From: JARIHC01 sp035692985
GTDB taxonomy: Bacteria; Patescibacteriota; Saccharimonadia; Saccharimonadales; UBA4665
Direction: 5' to 3'
Assembly (NCBI GenBank): GCA_035692985.1
Contig: DASSHG010000009.1
Coordinates: forward strand, 1 to 64,000
DNA: 64,000 bases
Of this stretch, positions 30,113 through 39,642 are shown piece after piece. The position numbers and the translations under genes are program-made. Every line of letters begins with the position of its first letter. Position 1 is the first letter of the stretch. The notes below the pieces were generated by a model. It ran no database searches and was not told the DNA's origin. It worked only from the letters and a program-made list of their open reading frames with translations.

Positions 30113-30580
30113 TTAAATATTCTCCAAAAGATGTTCGAGGTGCTCAGGATAGGTAAAAACCAGGGTGCGGCTATTAGCGTCTTGCCCGTGAGACAATATC
30201 TTAATATTTATTCGTTGCCGAGGCAGCACGCCTTCCACGATATCACCCCATTCCACCACCACTACAGCCTTGGGATCGGCCAGCACCTCAGTTAGTTCAT
30301 CACGCATAATTCCCGGCTCGGCCAGACGATAAAAGTCAAAATGGTACAAAGTTAGGCCTTTGGCCTTAGCATGGTATTCGTTACGTAGCGTGAAACTCGG
30401 ACTGCGGACCGCGTCACGGCTACCCATGCCGCGGGCCAGGCCGCACACAAAGGTGGTTTTGCCGCCGCCTAAATCGCTGGCCAGCTCTATCACTTCGCCG
30501 CCCTGCAATTCCCGACCGACCTTTCCTGACAGCCACACAGTATCGTCAGGGCTACCTGACATGATTTGCCGTTTATTCAT
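30113..30580 (-). CDS. tsaE: tRNA threonylcarbamoyladenosine ATPase TsaE
   Basis: 155 residues. Walker A is LGGGKTTF (canonical form GAGKTT), followed by RSPSFTLRNEY, YHFDFYRL and VVVEWGDIVEGVLP, all typical TsaE. ATPase that drives t6A synthesis with TsaB/TsaD. Lies 8 nt upstream of tsaB in the same operon. ATG at 30562 is an alternative start. Confidence 0.93.
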   Translation of the reverse strand: MNKRQIMSGSPDDTVWLSGKVGRELQGGEVIELASDLGGGKTTFVCGLARGMGSRDAVRSPSFTLRNEYHAKAKGLTLYHFDFYRLAEPGIMRDELTEVLADPKAVVVVEWGDIVEGVLPRQRINIKILSHGQDANSRTLVFTYPEHLEHLLENI

Positions 30581-30852
30581 CCTGCCTACAATTTACCACG
30601 CGGCGGAAACGTGCCGTAAGGAACGACCGGCCTGTTGCGATAAATTGAAACGATGCATGTCAAGGGAGAGGACATTCGCCGTCACTATTTCGCCGCACCG
30701 GTTTGTGATTGCACTTTATCCGCCGCATAGCATAGAGCGGATTGTACTGGGCGCCTGTCGCGATCCGCAAGCAGTAGCGTTTTGGAAGTGTCTCAAACAT
30801 TAAATAAGTTAAGAAATTGCGGTAAATACTTCGGGCTCTAACCCGAAAGCTA
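30581..30852. other. non-coding gap between tsaE and PRC-barrel gene
   Basis: 272 bases with divergent promoters at its ends. A short hairpin CTTCGGG-N6-CCCGAAAG is seen just before the right-hand -10. No convincing gene, tRNA or riboswitch was recognised. Confidence 0.5.
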
Positions 30853-30858
30853 TATACT
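30853..30858 (+). promoter_or_regulatory. -10 box of leaderless PRC-barrel gene
   Basis: TATACT 6 nt before the ATG at 30865. Confidence 0.55.
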
Positions 30859-30864
30859 ATAAGC

Positions 30865-31383
30865 ATGTTGCAGTTGAGCGCCTCTTTGTTGAATAAAGCC
30901 GTGCTGTCACTCCGGACAGGTACTCCAGTGGCGGCCATTTTGGGTCCGGTCATCAATCCCGACAACTTAAAGATTGAGGGATTTTACTGCCAGGACAGTA
31001 TCGACAAAAAAGAACTCATTTTGCTTTCCCAAGATATCCGCGACATGTTGCCTAACGGCTACGTGGTGAACGACCACGACGTATTATCCGAGCCGGAAGA
31101 ATTAGTCCGGCTGAAAGAGGTGCTGGCGCTGCGTTTTGATCTGATTGGCAAACAGGTCGTGACGGTTGACGGTCAAAAGGTCGGCAAGGTTAGCGATTAC
31201 GCCGCCGAAACAGGTACGATGGCGGTTCAGAAAATTTATGTAGCCCAATCAATATTAAAAAATTTTACGGGCGGATCTTTGAGTATAGACCGCTCCCAGA
31301 TCCAAGAGATCACGCCGCGGCGCATCGTTATTAGTGAACTTTTGAAGAAAAGCCCGGCTACGGCGCCGGCGGCTATAGCTTAA
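30865..31383 (+). CDS. PRC-barrel domain protein
   Basis: 172 residues. Two PRC-barrel-like units: residues about 8-75 (LSLRTGTPVAAILGPVINPDN...) and 92-155 (LIGKQVVTVDGQKVGKVSDYAAE ... LSIDRSQIQEITPRRIVI). Soluble. PRC-barrels bind RNA or proteins in ribosome maturation and photosystem assembly; no specific role can be given. Convergent with recX, 4-nt overlap. Confidence 0.82.
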   Translation: MLQLSASLLNKAVLSLRTGTPVAAILGPVINPDNLKIEGFYCQDSIDKKELILLSQDIRDMLPNGYVVNDHDVLSEPEELVRLKEVLALRFDLIGKQVVTVDGQKVGKVSDYAAETGTMAVQKIYVAQSILKNFTGGSLSIDRSQIQEITPRRIVISELLKKSPATAPAAIA

Positions 31384-31982
31384 TCGTCATCCGTTAGCGC
31401 CGCTTTGATATCGTGATAGTTGAAGCCTTGCCGCGCCAGGTATTGCATTAATTTTTGATCGTCCTGATATTTGGTTTGGCGGCGTTTGCGCCCAATGGTA
31501 GCTTGCAGGGCGGTTTGTTCGTCTGCGTGTTCCGAACCGAGGGCCTGTTCAATAATATCCGGCGAAATACGTTTTTTGCGAAGCTCAAGCGTGAGCTTGC
31601 GGCGTGAAGTAGGCTTGAGCAGTCGGCGGTCATTAACGAATGCCTGGGCAAATTTTTCATCGTCAACCAAGCCGATAATACTTAACTTGTTAAGTATTAT
31701 TTCTATCTGGGGTAGGGGAGTTTTTTTGCGTTGTAGGTAGAATTCGATCTCCCATTTCGACCGCGGCCTGAGGGCGATATAGCGCAGCGTTTGGTTGTAG
31801 ATTTTGTCGTCTTCGGAAAGTTTCTTGAACTCTTTCAGTTGCCCTGCTGTCAATACGTCGCCTGACGCTAATTTGCTTTCCAGCAACGCCGCCTCGCTCA
31901 ACGAAAACGCGTATTTGCCATCAACAAAAATCGAATAGCGGTCTGTTCTTTTTATCTGCTGTTTTATGCTTGTAATTTTCAT
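31380..31982 (-). CDS. recX: RecX regulatory protein
   Basis: 200 residues: repeated three-helix units (ALRPRSKWEIEFYLQRKK, LGLVDDEKFAQAFVNDR, RKLTLELRKKRISPDIIEQAL, LMQYLARQGFNYHDIKAAL). RecX caps and inhibits RecA filaments. It lies 41 nt downstream of recA on the same strand, the usual pairing. Confidence 0.92.
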   Translation of the reverse strand: MKITSIKQQIKRTDRYSIFVDGKYAFSLSEAALLESKLASGDVLTAGQLKEFKKLSEDDKIYNQTLRYIALRPRSKWEIEFYLQRKKTPLPQIEIILNKLSIIGLVDDEKFAQAFVNDRRLLKPTSRRKLTLELRKKRISPDIIEQALGSEHADEQTALQATIGRKRRQTKYQDDQKLMQYLARQGFNYHDIKAALTDDD

Positions 31983-32023
31983 TACTCAAGTTGAAGCATC
32001 AGCTGTAAACCATTTTAGGTCAT

Positions 32024-33082
32024 CTACTCCTTGGCGGCTTCGATAGCGGCGGCGCGGACTTTTTTGGCCAGCTCGCTCAGGACTTTGGGATTTTCTTCGA
32101 GATATTTTTTGGTGGCCTCGCGGCCCTGGCCGATTTTCTCGCCGTTATAGGCGTACCAGGCTCCGGATTTTTCAACGATTTCGGCGGCGGCAGCCAGATC
32201 CAGGACGTCGCCCGGAATGCTTATGCCTCGGTTGTACATAATGTCGAACTCAGCTTGGCGGAAAGGCGGCGCGACCTTGTTTTTGACAACTTTGACGCGC
32301 GTTCGGTTGCCAACCACTTCCTCGCCCTGTTTAATTTGGCCGATGCGCCGGATATCCATACGCACTGATGAATAGAATTTCAAAGCATTGCCGCCAGTGG
32401 TCGTTTCCGGGTTACCGAACATTACACCAATCTTCATGCGAATCTGGTTAATGAAAATGACTGTAGCTTTGCTGCGGCTAATAACACCGGTCAGCTTGCG
32501 CAACGCCTGGCTCATGAGGCGAGCTTGCAAACCGGGCAGACTGTCGCCCATATCGCCCTCGATCTCAGACCGTGGCACGAGGGCTGCCACTGAATCGACA
32601 ACGATTATATCCACGGCGTTGGAGCGGACCAGCGTTTCGGTAATTTCCAGGGCTTGTTCGCCATTGTCGGGTTGCGATAACAACAAATTGTCGGTATCAA
32701 CGCCAATGCGTTTAGCGTAGGCCGGATCCAGGGCATGCTCGGCGTCGATGAAAGCCGCCGTGCCGCCGCTGCGCTGTACCTCGGCGATAGCGTGCAGTGT
32801 TAAGGTCGTCTTGCCGGAGCTTTCCGGGCCATAAACTTCGATGACGCGGCCACGCGGGATGCCCCCGCCCAAAGCCAAATCAAGACTCAAAGCACCGGTC
32901 GGAATGGTTTCCACGTTAGTGGTATGGGCTTCTCCTAATTTCATGATAGAACCCTTGCCAAACTGTTTTTCGATAGTTTCTACGGCCAAACCAAGTGCCT
33001 TGGCCTTGGCCTTGCCCTCGCTGGCGCTATTCTTAGCGGCTTTGTCTTTAGCTGTTTCTTTGATCGTTTTGCTGTCTGCCAT
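32024..33082 (-). CDS. recA: recombinase A
   Basis: 352 residues. Walker A GPESSGKT at 85-92, Walker B VDIIVVDSVAALV, loop EGDMGDSLPG, and NQIRMKIGVMFGNPETTTGG. Homologous recombination and SOS coprotease. The N-terminal 30 residues are an extra Lys/Ala-rich extension. Ribosome-binding site AGGAGG. No LexA-type operator was recognised upstream. With ComEC and the pili it may serve DNA uptake and recombination. Confidence 0.98.
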   Translation of the reverse strand: MADSKTIKETAKDKAAKNSASEGKAKAKALGLAVETIEKQFGKGSIMKLGEAHTTNVETIPTGALSLDLALGGGIPRGRVIEVYGPESSGKTTLTLHAIAEVQRSGGTAAFIDAEHALDPAYAKRIGVDTDNLLLSQPDNGEQALEITETLVRSNAVDIIVVDSVAALVPRSEIEGDMGDSLPGLQARLMSQALRKLTGVISRSKATVIFINQIRMKIGVMFGNPETTTGGNALKFYSSVRMDIRRIGQIKQGEEVVGNRTRVKVVKNKVAPPFRQAEFDIMYNRGISIPGDVLDLAAAAEIVEKSGAWYAYNGEKIGQGREATKKYLEENPKVLSELAKKVRAAAIEAAKE

Positions 33083-33283
33083 GAACCCTCCTGGCGTTTA
33101 TTGTTGCCTTTTCTTTACTAATATTTTAGCACTATAAAGCCCGCCTGTCGCTTTAGTAAATTGCTAGCGCTTAGTTTGTCCTGAAATTTTAATGACTAAT
33201 TAATATTAATGACAGCTGGAGTCTAGTAAGCGTAACTGGTATGATAACTGTAGTATGAAAATAAAAAATGGTGGGGCCGGCAT

Positions 33284-35089
33284 ATGCGTATAGACGATTC
33301 CCTGCTTGAGAAGTTTCTGCTGGATGGCAAGCGTGCCAGTCAAGAAAAAATTGCCGGGCTGCGCCAGCAGGCGGCCGATGAGAAAAAGCCATTGCAAGAC
33401 CTGGTGCTCCAGAATAATTTGCTGAGCGAAAAAGACCTGACCAAACTCTACGCCGATGAGATTGAAGTGCCTTTCGTGGAGCTCAATCCGCAGGAAATCA
33501 AGCACGATGCCATGCAGTTGTTGCCGGAGCGGATTGCCCGCCAGTATAACGCCATTGTTTTTGACACCGATAAAAGCGGGATCAAGCTGGTGGCCATGGA
33601 GGATCCGGACGATATCCAGGCGCTGAACTTCTTGCACAAACAGCTGGGCAGCAACCTAAAGATTTATATAACTCCACGCAGCCAGTTGCAGACCGCGCTG
33701 GACCAGTACAGGGACAACATTAGCAGCGAGTTGACTAAAGTTATCGCTGATGACACCGACGCCGAAGATAGCGGTGACATCGATGAACAAGATGTCGCCG
33801 AAGATTCGCCGATTGCCCAGACCGTAAATATTATCATTGAATACGGCGTTAAGGCGGGAGCCAGCGACATCCATATCGAGCCGCGCGAAAACGACGTGGT
33901 GGTGCGTTACCGGATTGACGGCTTGCTGCGCGAAGCCAACAAGTTGCCCCGCAAATTGCTCGGCGCCCTGATCAGCCGTATCAAAATTCTCAGCAACCTG
34001 AAGATCGACGAGCACCGGGCGCCGCAAGACGGGCGCTTTAAAGTCAACTTTAACGGCCAGGTATATGCCCTGCGCGTTTCAACATTACCAATTTTGGACG
34101 GTGAAAAAGTCGCCATCCGGTTGCTGAACGAGTCCAGCAAACCGGCATCTTTTACGGAACTTGGTTTTTGGGGCGCCGCGCTGGAAGATTTACAGCACGC
34201 CATAGTCCAGCCTCACGGCATGGTACTGGTAACCGGGCCAACCGGCTCCGGCAAGTCGACAACTTTGTTTAGCGTGTTGACTTCGCTGAATACTCCGAAC
34301 GTAAATATCTCGACCGTGGAAGACCCTATTGAGTACCACATAGTCGGTGCTAACCAAACGCAAGTCAATCCGGTGGCCGGCATGACATTCGGCAGCGGCC
34401 TACGTGCCCTTTTGCGGCAGGATCCGAACATCATCATGGTCGGCGAAATCCGTGATAAAGAAACGGCCGATTTGGCAGTGCAAGCCGCCCTGACCGGCCA
34501 TTTGGTCTTTAGCACGCTGCACACTAACAATGCCGCGACCTGCCTGCCGCGTTTGCTGGATATGGGCGTGGAGCCGTTCCTGATTGCCAGCACGGTGCGT
34601 GTCATCATTGCCCAGCGGCTGGTGCGTCGGCTATGCGGCGATTGCCGCGAAAGTTTTACGCCTGATACTACCTCCCTAAAGCAACTCGACAAATCATTCC
34701 GTCTAAGCGATAACGGCGGTTTCGAAAAACTTCACAAGCTGGAAGAATCGGCCCTGCAAGGTGGTATAGGTAAAGCTACCGCGGCCGGCAACGCTGAAGC
34801 CGACAAGTTAAGCAGTACTGAATCCACTATCACCCGGCTGTGGCGTCCGCACGATGGCGGCTGTGAGAACTGCAACCATAGCGGCTATAAAGGACGTATT
34901 GGCATTTATGAAGTCTTAAATAATTCTGAGAATATCCAAAAAATGATTGTCGGCAGCAGCACCAGCGAGGACATCCAGCGGACTGCCATTGCCAGCGGCA
35001 TGATTACTATGCACTTGGACGGCCTGGTTAAAGCCCTGCGCGGGCAGACTAGCGTGGAAGAGGTTTTGCGCGTGACAGTGGAGGAATAA
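33284..35089 (+). CDS. pilB: type IV pilus assembly ATPase PilB
   Basis: 601 residues. N-terminal MshEN-like domain (about 1-140), then the secretion ATPase: DIHIEPRENDVVVRYRIDG, Walker A GPTGSGKST, Asp box STVEDPIEY, Walker B NIIMVGEIRD, His box LVFSTLHTNNA, and a four-cysteine zinc site (CGDC ... CENC). Powers pilus extension. First gene of the pilus region, divergent from recA. Confidence 0.96.
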   Translation: MRIDDSLLEKFLLDGKRASQEKIAGLRQQAADEKKPLQDLVLQNNLLSEKDLTKLYADEIEVPFVELNPQEIKHDAMQLLPERIARQYNAIVFDTDKSGIKLVAMEDPDDIQALNFLHKQLGSNLKIYITPRSQLQTALDQYRDNISSELTKVIADDTDAEDSGDIDEQDVAEDSPIAQTVNIIIEYGVKAGASDIHIEPRENDVVVRYRIDGLLREANKLPRKLLGALISRIKILSNLKIDEHRAPQDGRFKVNFNGQVYALRVSTLPILDGEKVAIRLLNESSKPASFTELGFWGAALEDLQHAIVQPHGMVLVTGPTGSGKSTTLFSVLTSLNTPNVNISTVEDPIEYHIVGANQTQVNPVAGMTFGSGLRALLRQDPNIIMVGEIRDKETADLAVQAALTGHLVFSTLHTNNAATCLPRLLDMGVEPFLIASTVRVIIAQRLVRRLCGDCRESFTPDTTSLKQLDKSFRLSDNGGFEKLHKLEESALQGGIGKATAAGNAEADKLSSTESTITRLWRPHDGGCENCNHSGYKGRIGIYEVLNNSENIQKMIVGSSTSEDIQRTAIASGMITMHLDGLVKALRGQTSVEEVLRVTVEE

Positions 35090-35101
35090 GGAATACCAAT
35101 A

Positions 35102-36370
35102 ATGCAGTTTACCTACAAGGCGCTCAATATAGACGGCAAGACTGTCACCGGCACGGCCGAGGCCACATCCAAACAGGCCCTGTTGGCGCTATTACGCCGG
35201 CAAGGTGTCCGGCCAATGCTAATAGAACCCAAAAAGGAAAAAAAGTGGTTCAGTAGTCTGTTCGGACCGTCCAAAAAAATTAAATCGTCCGATTTGGTTA
35301 TTTTTACTCGGCAACTATCGACAATGGTTTCGGCCGGCGTACCGTTGGCCCGTTCTTTGGCCGCTCTTCAAAGTGATGCCGCCAGTCCGTATATGCGCCA
35401 AGTGCTGGCCGGAGTTACTAAAGACGTCGAGAGCGGCCTGCCGCTGGGCGCGGCCTTCGCTAAATATCCAACGGTGTTTTCTGACGTTTACGTAAATATG
35501 GTGAAAGCCGGCGAAGAAGGCGGTATCCTGGATAAAATCCTGAAGCGGCTGGCCTTACAGGTCGAGCTAGACGCTAGCATACGCAAGAAAATACGGAGCG
35601 CCATGATGTATCCGATGGTGATCCTAACGATTACTATCGTGGCCTTTTTCGGCATTATGCTGTTTATCGTGCCAAAACTGGGTAAATTACTGACCGGCCT
35701 GGGCGGCCCCAACGCCAAGCTGCCCGTCTATACGCAGGTCCTGCTGAGTATAAGCAATTTTTGTTCCAGGCCGACTATCCTGGCCCATACCCATCTGCCG
35801 CTAATCTCCAAAACCCCTAATTTGATCTTGTTGCTTATTCTGGCGGCTATCGGCGCCGTGTACCTGGGGCGCTATATCCGGACACCAAAAGGCAGATATC
35901 GTTTTGACGACCTGATGCTGCGGTTGCCGGTGATAAAAGTTATTGTACTGAAAACCGCCATAGCCCGTTTCGCGCGGACTTTCGCGGCATTAATGGGCGC
36001 CGGCGTGAGCGTTCTGGATTCCTTGGATGTTACCGGCGCGGCTATTGGCAACAAGGTCATTGAAGAAGAGTTGAGAGCGGCGGCCAAGGAAGTCCAGAGC
36101 GGCAAACAGCTTAGCGAGCCGCTGGGCCGCAGCAAGCACTTTCCGCCGATCGTAGCCCAAATGCTAATGGTCGGCGAAGAAACTGGCCAGATCGACACGG
36201 TACTGGTCAAGATAGCTGATTTTTACGAGGAAGAGGTCCAGGTGCTGATTGACGGTATGGCCGCCATAATCGAACCAGTGATGATTATATTTCTGGGTGC
36301 CGGTGTCGGCCTGATTGCCGCCTCGGTAATGGGTCCCATAGCCAATCTGAGCAAAAACATCGGTAATTAG
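35102..36370 (+). CDS. pilC: type IV pilus inner-membrane platform protein PilC
   Basis: 422 residues with two T2SSF domains (about 65-190: FTRQLSTMVSAGVPLARSLAAL; and 280-400: FARTFAALMGAGVSVLDSLDV) and three membrane helices. Platform on which PilB acts. Ribosome-binding region GGAATA, 12 nt after pilB. Confidence 0.96.
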   Translation: MQFTYKALNIDGKTVTGTAEATSKQALLALLRRQGVRPMLIEPKKEKKWFSSLFGPSKKIKSSDLVIFTRQLSTMVSAGVPLARSLAALQSDAASPYMRQVLAGVTKDVESGLPLGAAFAKYPTVFSDVYVNMVKAGEEGGILDKILKRLALQVELDASIRKKIRSAMMYPMVILTITIVAFFGIMLFIVPKLGKLLTGLGGPNAKLPVYTQVLLSISNFCSRPTILAHTHLPLISKTPNLILLLILAAIGAVYLGRYIRTPKGRYRFDDLMLRLPVIKVIVLKTAIARFARTFAALMGAGVSVLDSLDVTGAAIGNKVIEEELRAAAKEVQSGKQLSEPLGRSKHFPPIVAQMLMVGEETGQIDTVLVKIADFYEEEVQVLIDGMAAIIEPVMIIFLGAGVGLIAASVMGPIANLSKNIGN

Positions 36371-36437
36371 TTTTTCCACAGAACGGTTGACGTTATACCG
36401 TTTATGTTTATAATCATACCCAGATACTTGGACTTGC

Positions 36438-36443
36438 TATAAT
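36438..36443 (+). promoter_or_regulatory. -10 box of the major pilin gene
   Basis: TATAAT about 62 nt before the pilin ATG, so this mRNA has a real 5' leader with AGGAAGG, unlike most genes nearby. Suits a strongly expressed structural gene. Confidence 0.5.
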
Positions 36444-36505
36444 TAAGGCGCGTCCAAAGATCAATAATCAAAATAATAACAAATTTAGGAAGGGTGGGTC
36501 CTTAA

Positions 36506-36994
36506 ATGATCTCTCTCAAGAAACGAAACCTTAACAACAAGGGTTTTACTATCGTCGAACTCTTGATCGTAATTGTCGTCATCGGCATTTTGGCGCTGCT
36601 AGTTATAACTACATACAGCGGCATTCAGGCCAAAGCGCGCAACGCTAAACGCCAGACTGATATCCAGTCTATACAGACACAGCTGGAAGCTTTCTTCAGC
36701 CAGAACGGCTACTATCCGAACTTGGGTGATATGAACGATTCCACCTGGTTGGACACTAATATGAAGAGTCTGGACCAGACCGCTTTGACTGACCCGTCAA
36801 ATCCGAGCGATAGCAAGACGCTGGCCGATACCCCGACCGACAAGCAGTACTCTTACCAAGTTACAAAGTCTGACGGCACGAGCTGCGAAGGCGCTACCCC
36901 CGCGGACACCGCCTGCGCCAAGTACACCTTGACCGCTAAGTACGAAGGCACCGTAAACGGTCAAACCGAGTACCAGAAGTCGAACCTCGACTAA
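36506..36994 (+). CDS. type IV major pilin-like protein
   Basis: 162 residues. Class III/IVa prepilin leader NNKG (ends G13) then F14-T-I-V-E18, with the invariant Glu5 of the mature protein and a hydrophobic helix to about residue 38. The globular domain carries a Cys pair in SCEGATPADTACAKY. A rho-independent terminator follows directly, so it forms its own unit and is the best candidate for the major pilin. Confidence 0.92.
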   Translation: MISLKKRNLNNKGFTIVELLIVIVVIGILALLVITTYSGIQAKARNAKRQTDIQSIQTQLEAFFSQNGYYPNLGDMNDSTWLDTNMKSLDQTALTDPSNPSDSKTLADTPTDKQYSYQVTKSDGTSCEGATPADTACAKYTLTAKYEGTVNGQTEYQKSNLD

Positions 36995-37020
36995 GGAACG
37001 AGCGACTCTCCCGCTCAAAA

Positions 37021-37046
37021 GACCTCCGGACAACCGGAGGTCTTTT
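37021..37046 (+). terminator. rho-independent terminator after major pilin
   Basis: Perfect 9-bp stem GACCTCCGG/CCGGAGGTC with ACAA loop, followed by TTTT. Confidence 0.9.
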
Positions 37047-37066
37047 ACTAAGCGGTTAATTATTCC

Positions 37067-37072
37067 TATAAT
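37067..37072 (+). promoter_or_regulatory. -10 box of leaderless minor pilin operon
   Basis: TATAAT 5 nt before the ATG at 37078. Confidence 0.6.
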
Positions 37073-37077
37073 AAAGC

Positions 37078-37479
37078 ATGAGCATGATAAAAGATGAGCC
37101 GGCCGGTTTCACGATAGTAGAGTTATTGGTAGCCATAGCTGTGATCGGTATAGCGATTGGTTCGCTCACCAGCCTGTTTATTAGCATCCGGAATATCCAG
37201 CAGCAGACTATCTATGCCGACACTGCCACCCGGGCCGCCCAGCGTGAAATCGAAACACTGCGCAACGACAACTACGCCTCTTTGACGCCCGGCCAATCAA
37301 TTGATTTTACTTCCCAGCTGACCGGCAGCCTGCCGCCCGGCAGCAGCGGTTCGGTCCAGGTCAGCCAGCCAGCCACCGACCTGAGGCGTGTGGATGTAAC
37401 CGTCACCTATACGGCTGACGGGAAACAGCACAACACTACCCTAAGCTCCTTAATTGGCGTGATTGGAATAACCCAATGA
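37078..37479 (+). CDS. minor pilin (PilV/GspI-like)
   Basis: 133 residues. Prepilin cleavage site G10-F11-T-I-V-E15 and a 20-residue hydrophobic stretch; the rest is a small beta-rich domain with QREIETLRNDNYASL typical of PilV/GspI minor pilins. Overlaps the next gene by 4 nt (ATGA). Confidence 0.85.
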   Translation: MSMIKDEPAGFTIVELLVAIAVIGIAIGSLTSLFISIRNIQQQTIYADTATRAAQREIETLRNDNYASLTPGQSIDFTSQLTGSLPPGSSGSVQVSQPATDLRRVDVTVTYTADGKQHNTTLSSLIGVIGITQ

Positions 37480-38144
37480 AGCGGCTTGATGGTGGCGGTT
37501 TTACGCTCGTTGAAGCCCTAGTGTCATTGGTGGTGACGACAGCAGTAGTCTTGGTGCTGACCAATTATATGCTTGGCAACGTCCAGCAAAGCACTACCGA
37601 CCTGAGCCGTGATACGATTATAAAAGAAACTGAGCAGGGTCTGGATCTGGCCGCTAACGACATCCGTGTCAGCGCCAACGCCGACGACAATAACCGCTGG
37701 CCGGACGCCAACAGCCCCGGCGGTGCCGCCAACCAATACGGCTGGCAATCCAATGGTTCTACCCTGGTGCTGGCTACCGCCGCCACGGACCAATCGGGCA
37801 ATGTTATTTTCTCTGATGCCGCCAATTACATAACCGCAAAAAATAATGTTGTGTACTACGTGCAAAATAGCACATTATACAAGCGGGTGATCGCGGCGCC
37901 GGCGGCGGGTAATGCCGCCGTTACGACCTGTCCGGCTGCCAGCGCTAGCAGCTCCTGTCCGGCTGACAAAGAGCTGCTACACAACGTAAGTGATTTTAGT
38001 GTTACCTATTTGAATGGCCAAAACCAATCGGTCTCCCCAACTGACGCGCGTTCCATAGAGCTGCACGTAACGGTCACTAAGAAAGTATTCGGCCAGCCGG
38101 TAAACGCCGATTACACGACAAGGATGGTATTCCGCAATGATTAA
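37476..38144 (+). CDS. minor pilin (PilW/GspJ-like)
   Basis: 222 residues. Leader MKRLDGGG, then F9-T-L-V-E13 and membrane helix; large domain with FSVTYLNGQNQSVSP and a final strand VNADYTTRMVF as in PilW/GspJ. Two Cys in TCPAASASSSCPAD. Overlaps the following gene by 8 nt. Confidence 0.85.
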   Translation: MKRLDGGGFTLVEALVSLVVTTAVVLVLTNYMLGNVQQSTTDLSRDTIIKETEQGLDLAANDIRVSANADDNNRWPDANSPGGAANQYGWQSNGSTLVLATAATDQSGNVIFSDAANYITAKNNVVYYVQNSTLYKRVIAAPAAGNAAVTTCPAASASSSCPADKELLHNVSDFSVTYLNGQNQSVSPTDARSIELHVTVTKKVFGQPVNADYTTRMVFRND

Positions 38145-39549
38145 GCAACACGATCAAGATAGCCAGAGCGGGCTAATACTCATTAGCGTTATTATTGCTA
38201 TCAGCGCGCTGATGATAGTGGGGTTCGCGCTGGTGAGTTCCAGCACCAGCCAGTATTTGTTAACCAGCCAGAGCACCTATCGTGCTAACGCTCTGTTAGC
38301 GGCCGAAGCCGGCATTGAGCAGTCCTTGCAGCAACTAAACAGCAACGATAACTTCAGCGGCTACCCTACGGCCCAGCAATTTTTTGACGATACCGACCAG
38401 GGCTTGGGTACCTATACCGCCACCGTCACAAACGACCCCCATAACGCCAACGCGCGGGTTATTACCTCTACCGGCAAAGTCTATCGCTACCATAACACCA
38501 GCTCGCCGGTCAGTACCCGGATAGTCCGGGTCACAGCCGTAGGCACCAGCTCACAGGGATATTCCGTGTATTCAGGACCGGGCGGCTTGATACTGGGCGG
38601 CAGCGCGGCGATTACCAACTCTTCGGTCTACGTTAACGGTACGATTTCGCTATCCGGCACCGCTAAAATCGGTACCGCCAGCCAGCCGCTGACGGTAAAT
38701 GTCGCCAATCAGGCCTGCCCCGCCGGTAACGACCCCGGTCCGACTTACCCGCAAGTCTGTACCTCCAGCCAACCTATAAGCCTAGCTTACAGCACTAATA
38801 TATACGGAACTGTCTGCGCTACCGGCCAGACCAGCACAGGACCAAACAATAATATCCAGGGAGGCAATGGCGGTGCCGGCCTGAAGCCGGGCTGCACCGC
38901 TCCAGCCGTTAGCACGCCAACCTATGACCGCAATGCCCAAATCGGTGCTGTCACCACAACTAGTGCCGGCAATAACAATACCTATGTGTGTGACTCCTGG
39001 CCGTTTGACCGCACTTGGCCGGCCAACTTAGAATTAACCGGCAACGTCAGCGTCGGCAACAGTTGCAACTTAGTAGTTAAAGGCAATGTTTATATAACCG
39101 GCAATCTGGACATCAGTGGCGCGGCGCGCATCACCGTGGACGATAGTGCCGGCACAACCCGACCGGTAATTATCGTCGACGGCACCATAACGGTTGGCGG
39201 GTCGGCCCAATTGATCACCAACTCGTCCGGTACCGGCATTGAGTTCATCAGTTTTAAGAGTACCGCCAGCTGCAGCCCCAATTGCACCAGCCTAAGCGGC
39301 AGCGACCTGAAAACATCATCCAGCACCCAAACAGTCAGCATTGGCGGCGCGGCCAGCCTGCCTGGTATGGTGTTTGACGCCTATTGGGGGAAGATTAAGG
39401 TAGCTGGCAGCGGCAACATCGGTTCGGCGATTGGCCAGACTGTTGATATGAGCGGCGCCGGTACGGTAACTTTTGGCACTACATTATCGTCCGGAGCCCG
39501 CACCTGGACTATCAGTAGCTATCAGGAACTGTACCCGAACCAGCTTTAA
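38137..39549 (+). CDS. large PilX-like minor pilin or adhesin
   Basis: 470 residues. N-terminal GLILISVIIAISALMIVGFAL membrane segment lacks the usual F-T-x-x-E site but is placed as in PilX/GspK; LLAAEAGIEQSLQQL follows, as in PilX. The remaining 380 residues are Ser/Thr/Gly/Asn-rich, with repeated beta-helix-like turns (LILGGSAAITNSSVYVNGTI; NVSVGNSCNLVVKGNVYITG). This part looks like a surface adhesin carried at the pilus tip, which would fit attachment to another cell. Inference from composition and locus. Confidence 0.75.
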   Translation: MIKQHDQDSQSGLILISVIIAISALMIVGFALVSSSTSQYLLTSQSTYRANALLAAEAGIEQSLQQLNSNDNFSGYPTAQQFFDDTDQGLGTYTATVTNDPHNANARVITSTGKVYRYHNTSSPVSTRIVRVTAVGTSSQGYSVYSGPGGLILGGSAAITNSSVYVNGTISLSGTAKIGTASQPLTVNVANQACPAGNDPGPTYPQVCTSSQPISLAYSTNIYGTVCATGQTSTGPNNNIQGGNGGAGLKPGCTAPAVSTPTYDRNAQIGAVTTTSAGNNNTYVCDSWPFDRTWPANLELTGNVSVGNSCNLVVKGNVYITGNLDISGAARITVDDSAGTTRPVIIVDGTITVGGSAQLITNSSGTGIEFISFKSTASCSPNCTSLSGSDLKTSSSTQTVSIGGAASLPGMVFDAYWGKIKVAGSGNIGSAIGQTVDMSGAGTVTFGTTLSSGARTWTISSYQELYPNQL

Positions 39550-39642
39550 CGGTATAATTATTAGACAGACGAGGTCTGGGTGGGCAGCCATGAAAACGAT
39601 TACACAATACAAAATTTTATCTGATGTCAAAATAACTATTCT

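Noticed and set aside
31684..31698. TTAACTTGTTAAGT-like palindrome as operator
   Set aside because: It lies inside recX coding sequence; similar AACATGTTAAG words appear inside glyA and ruvA codons, so chance is likely.
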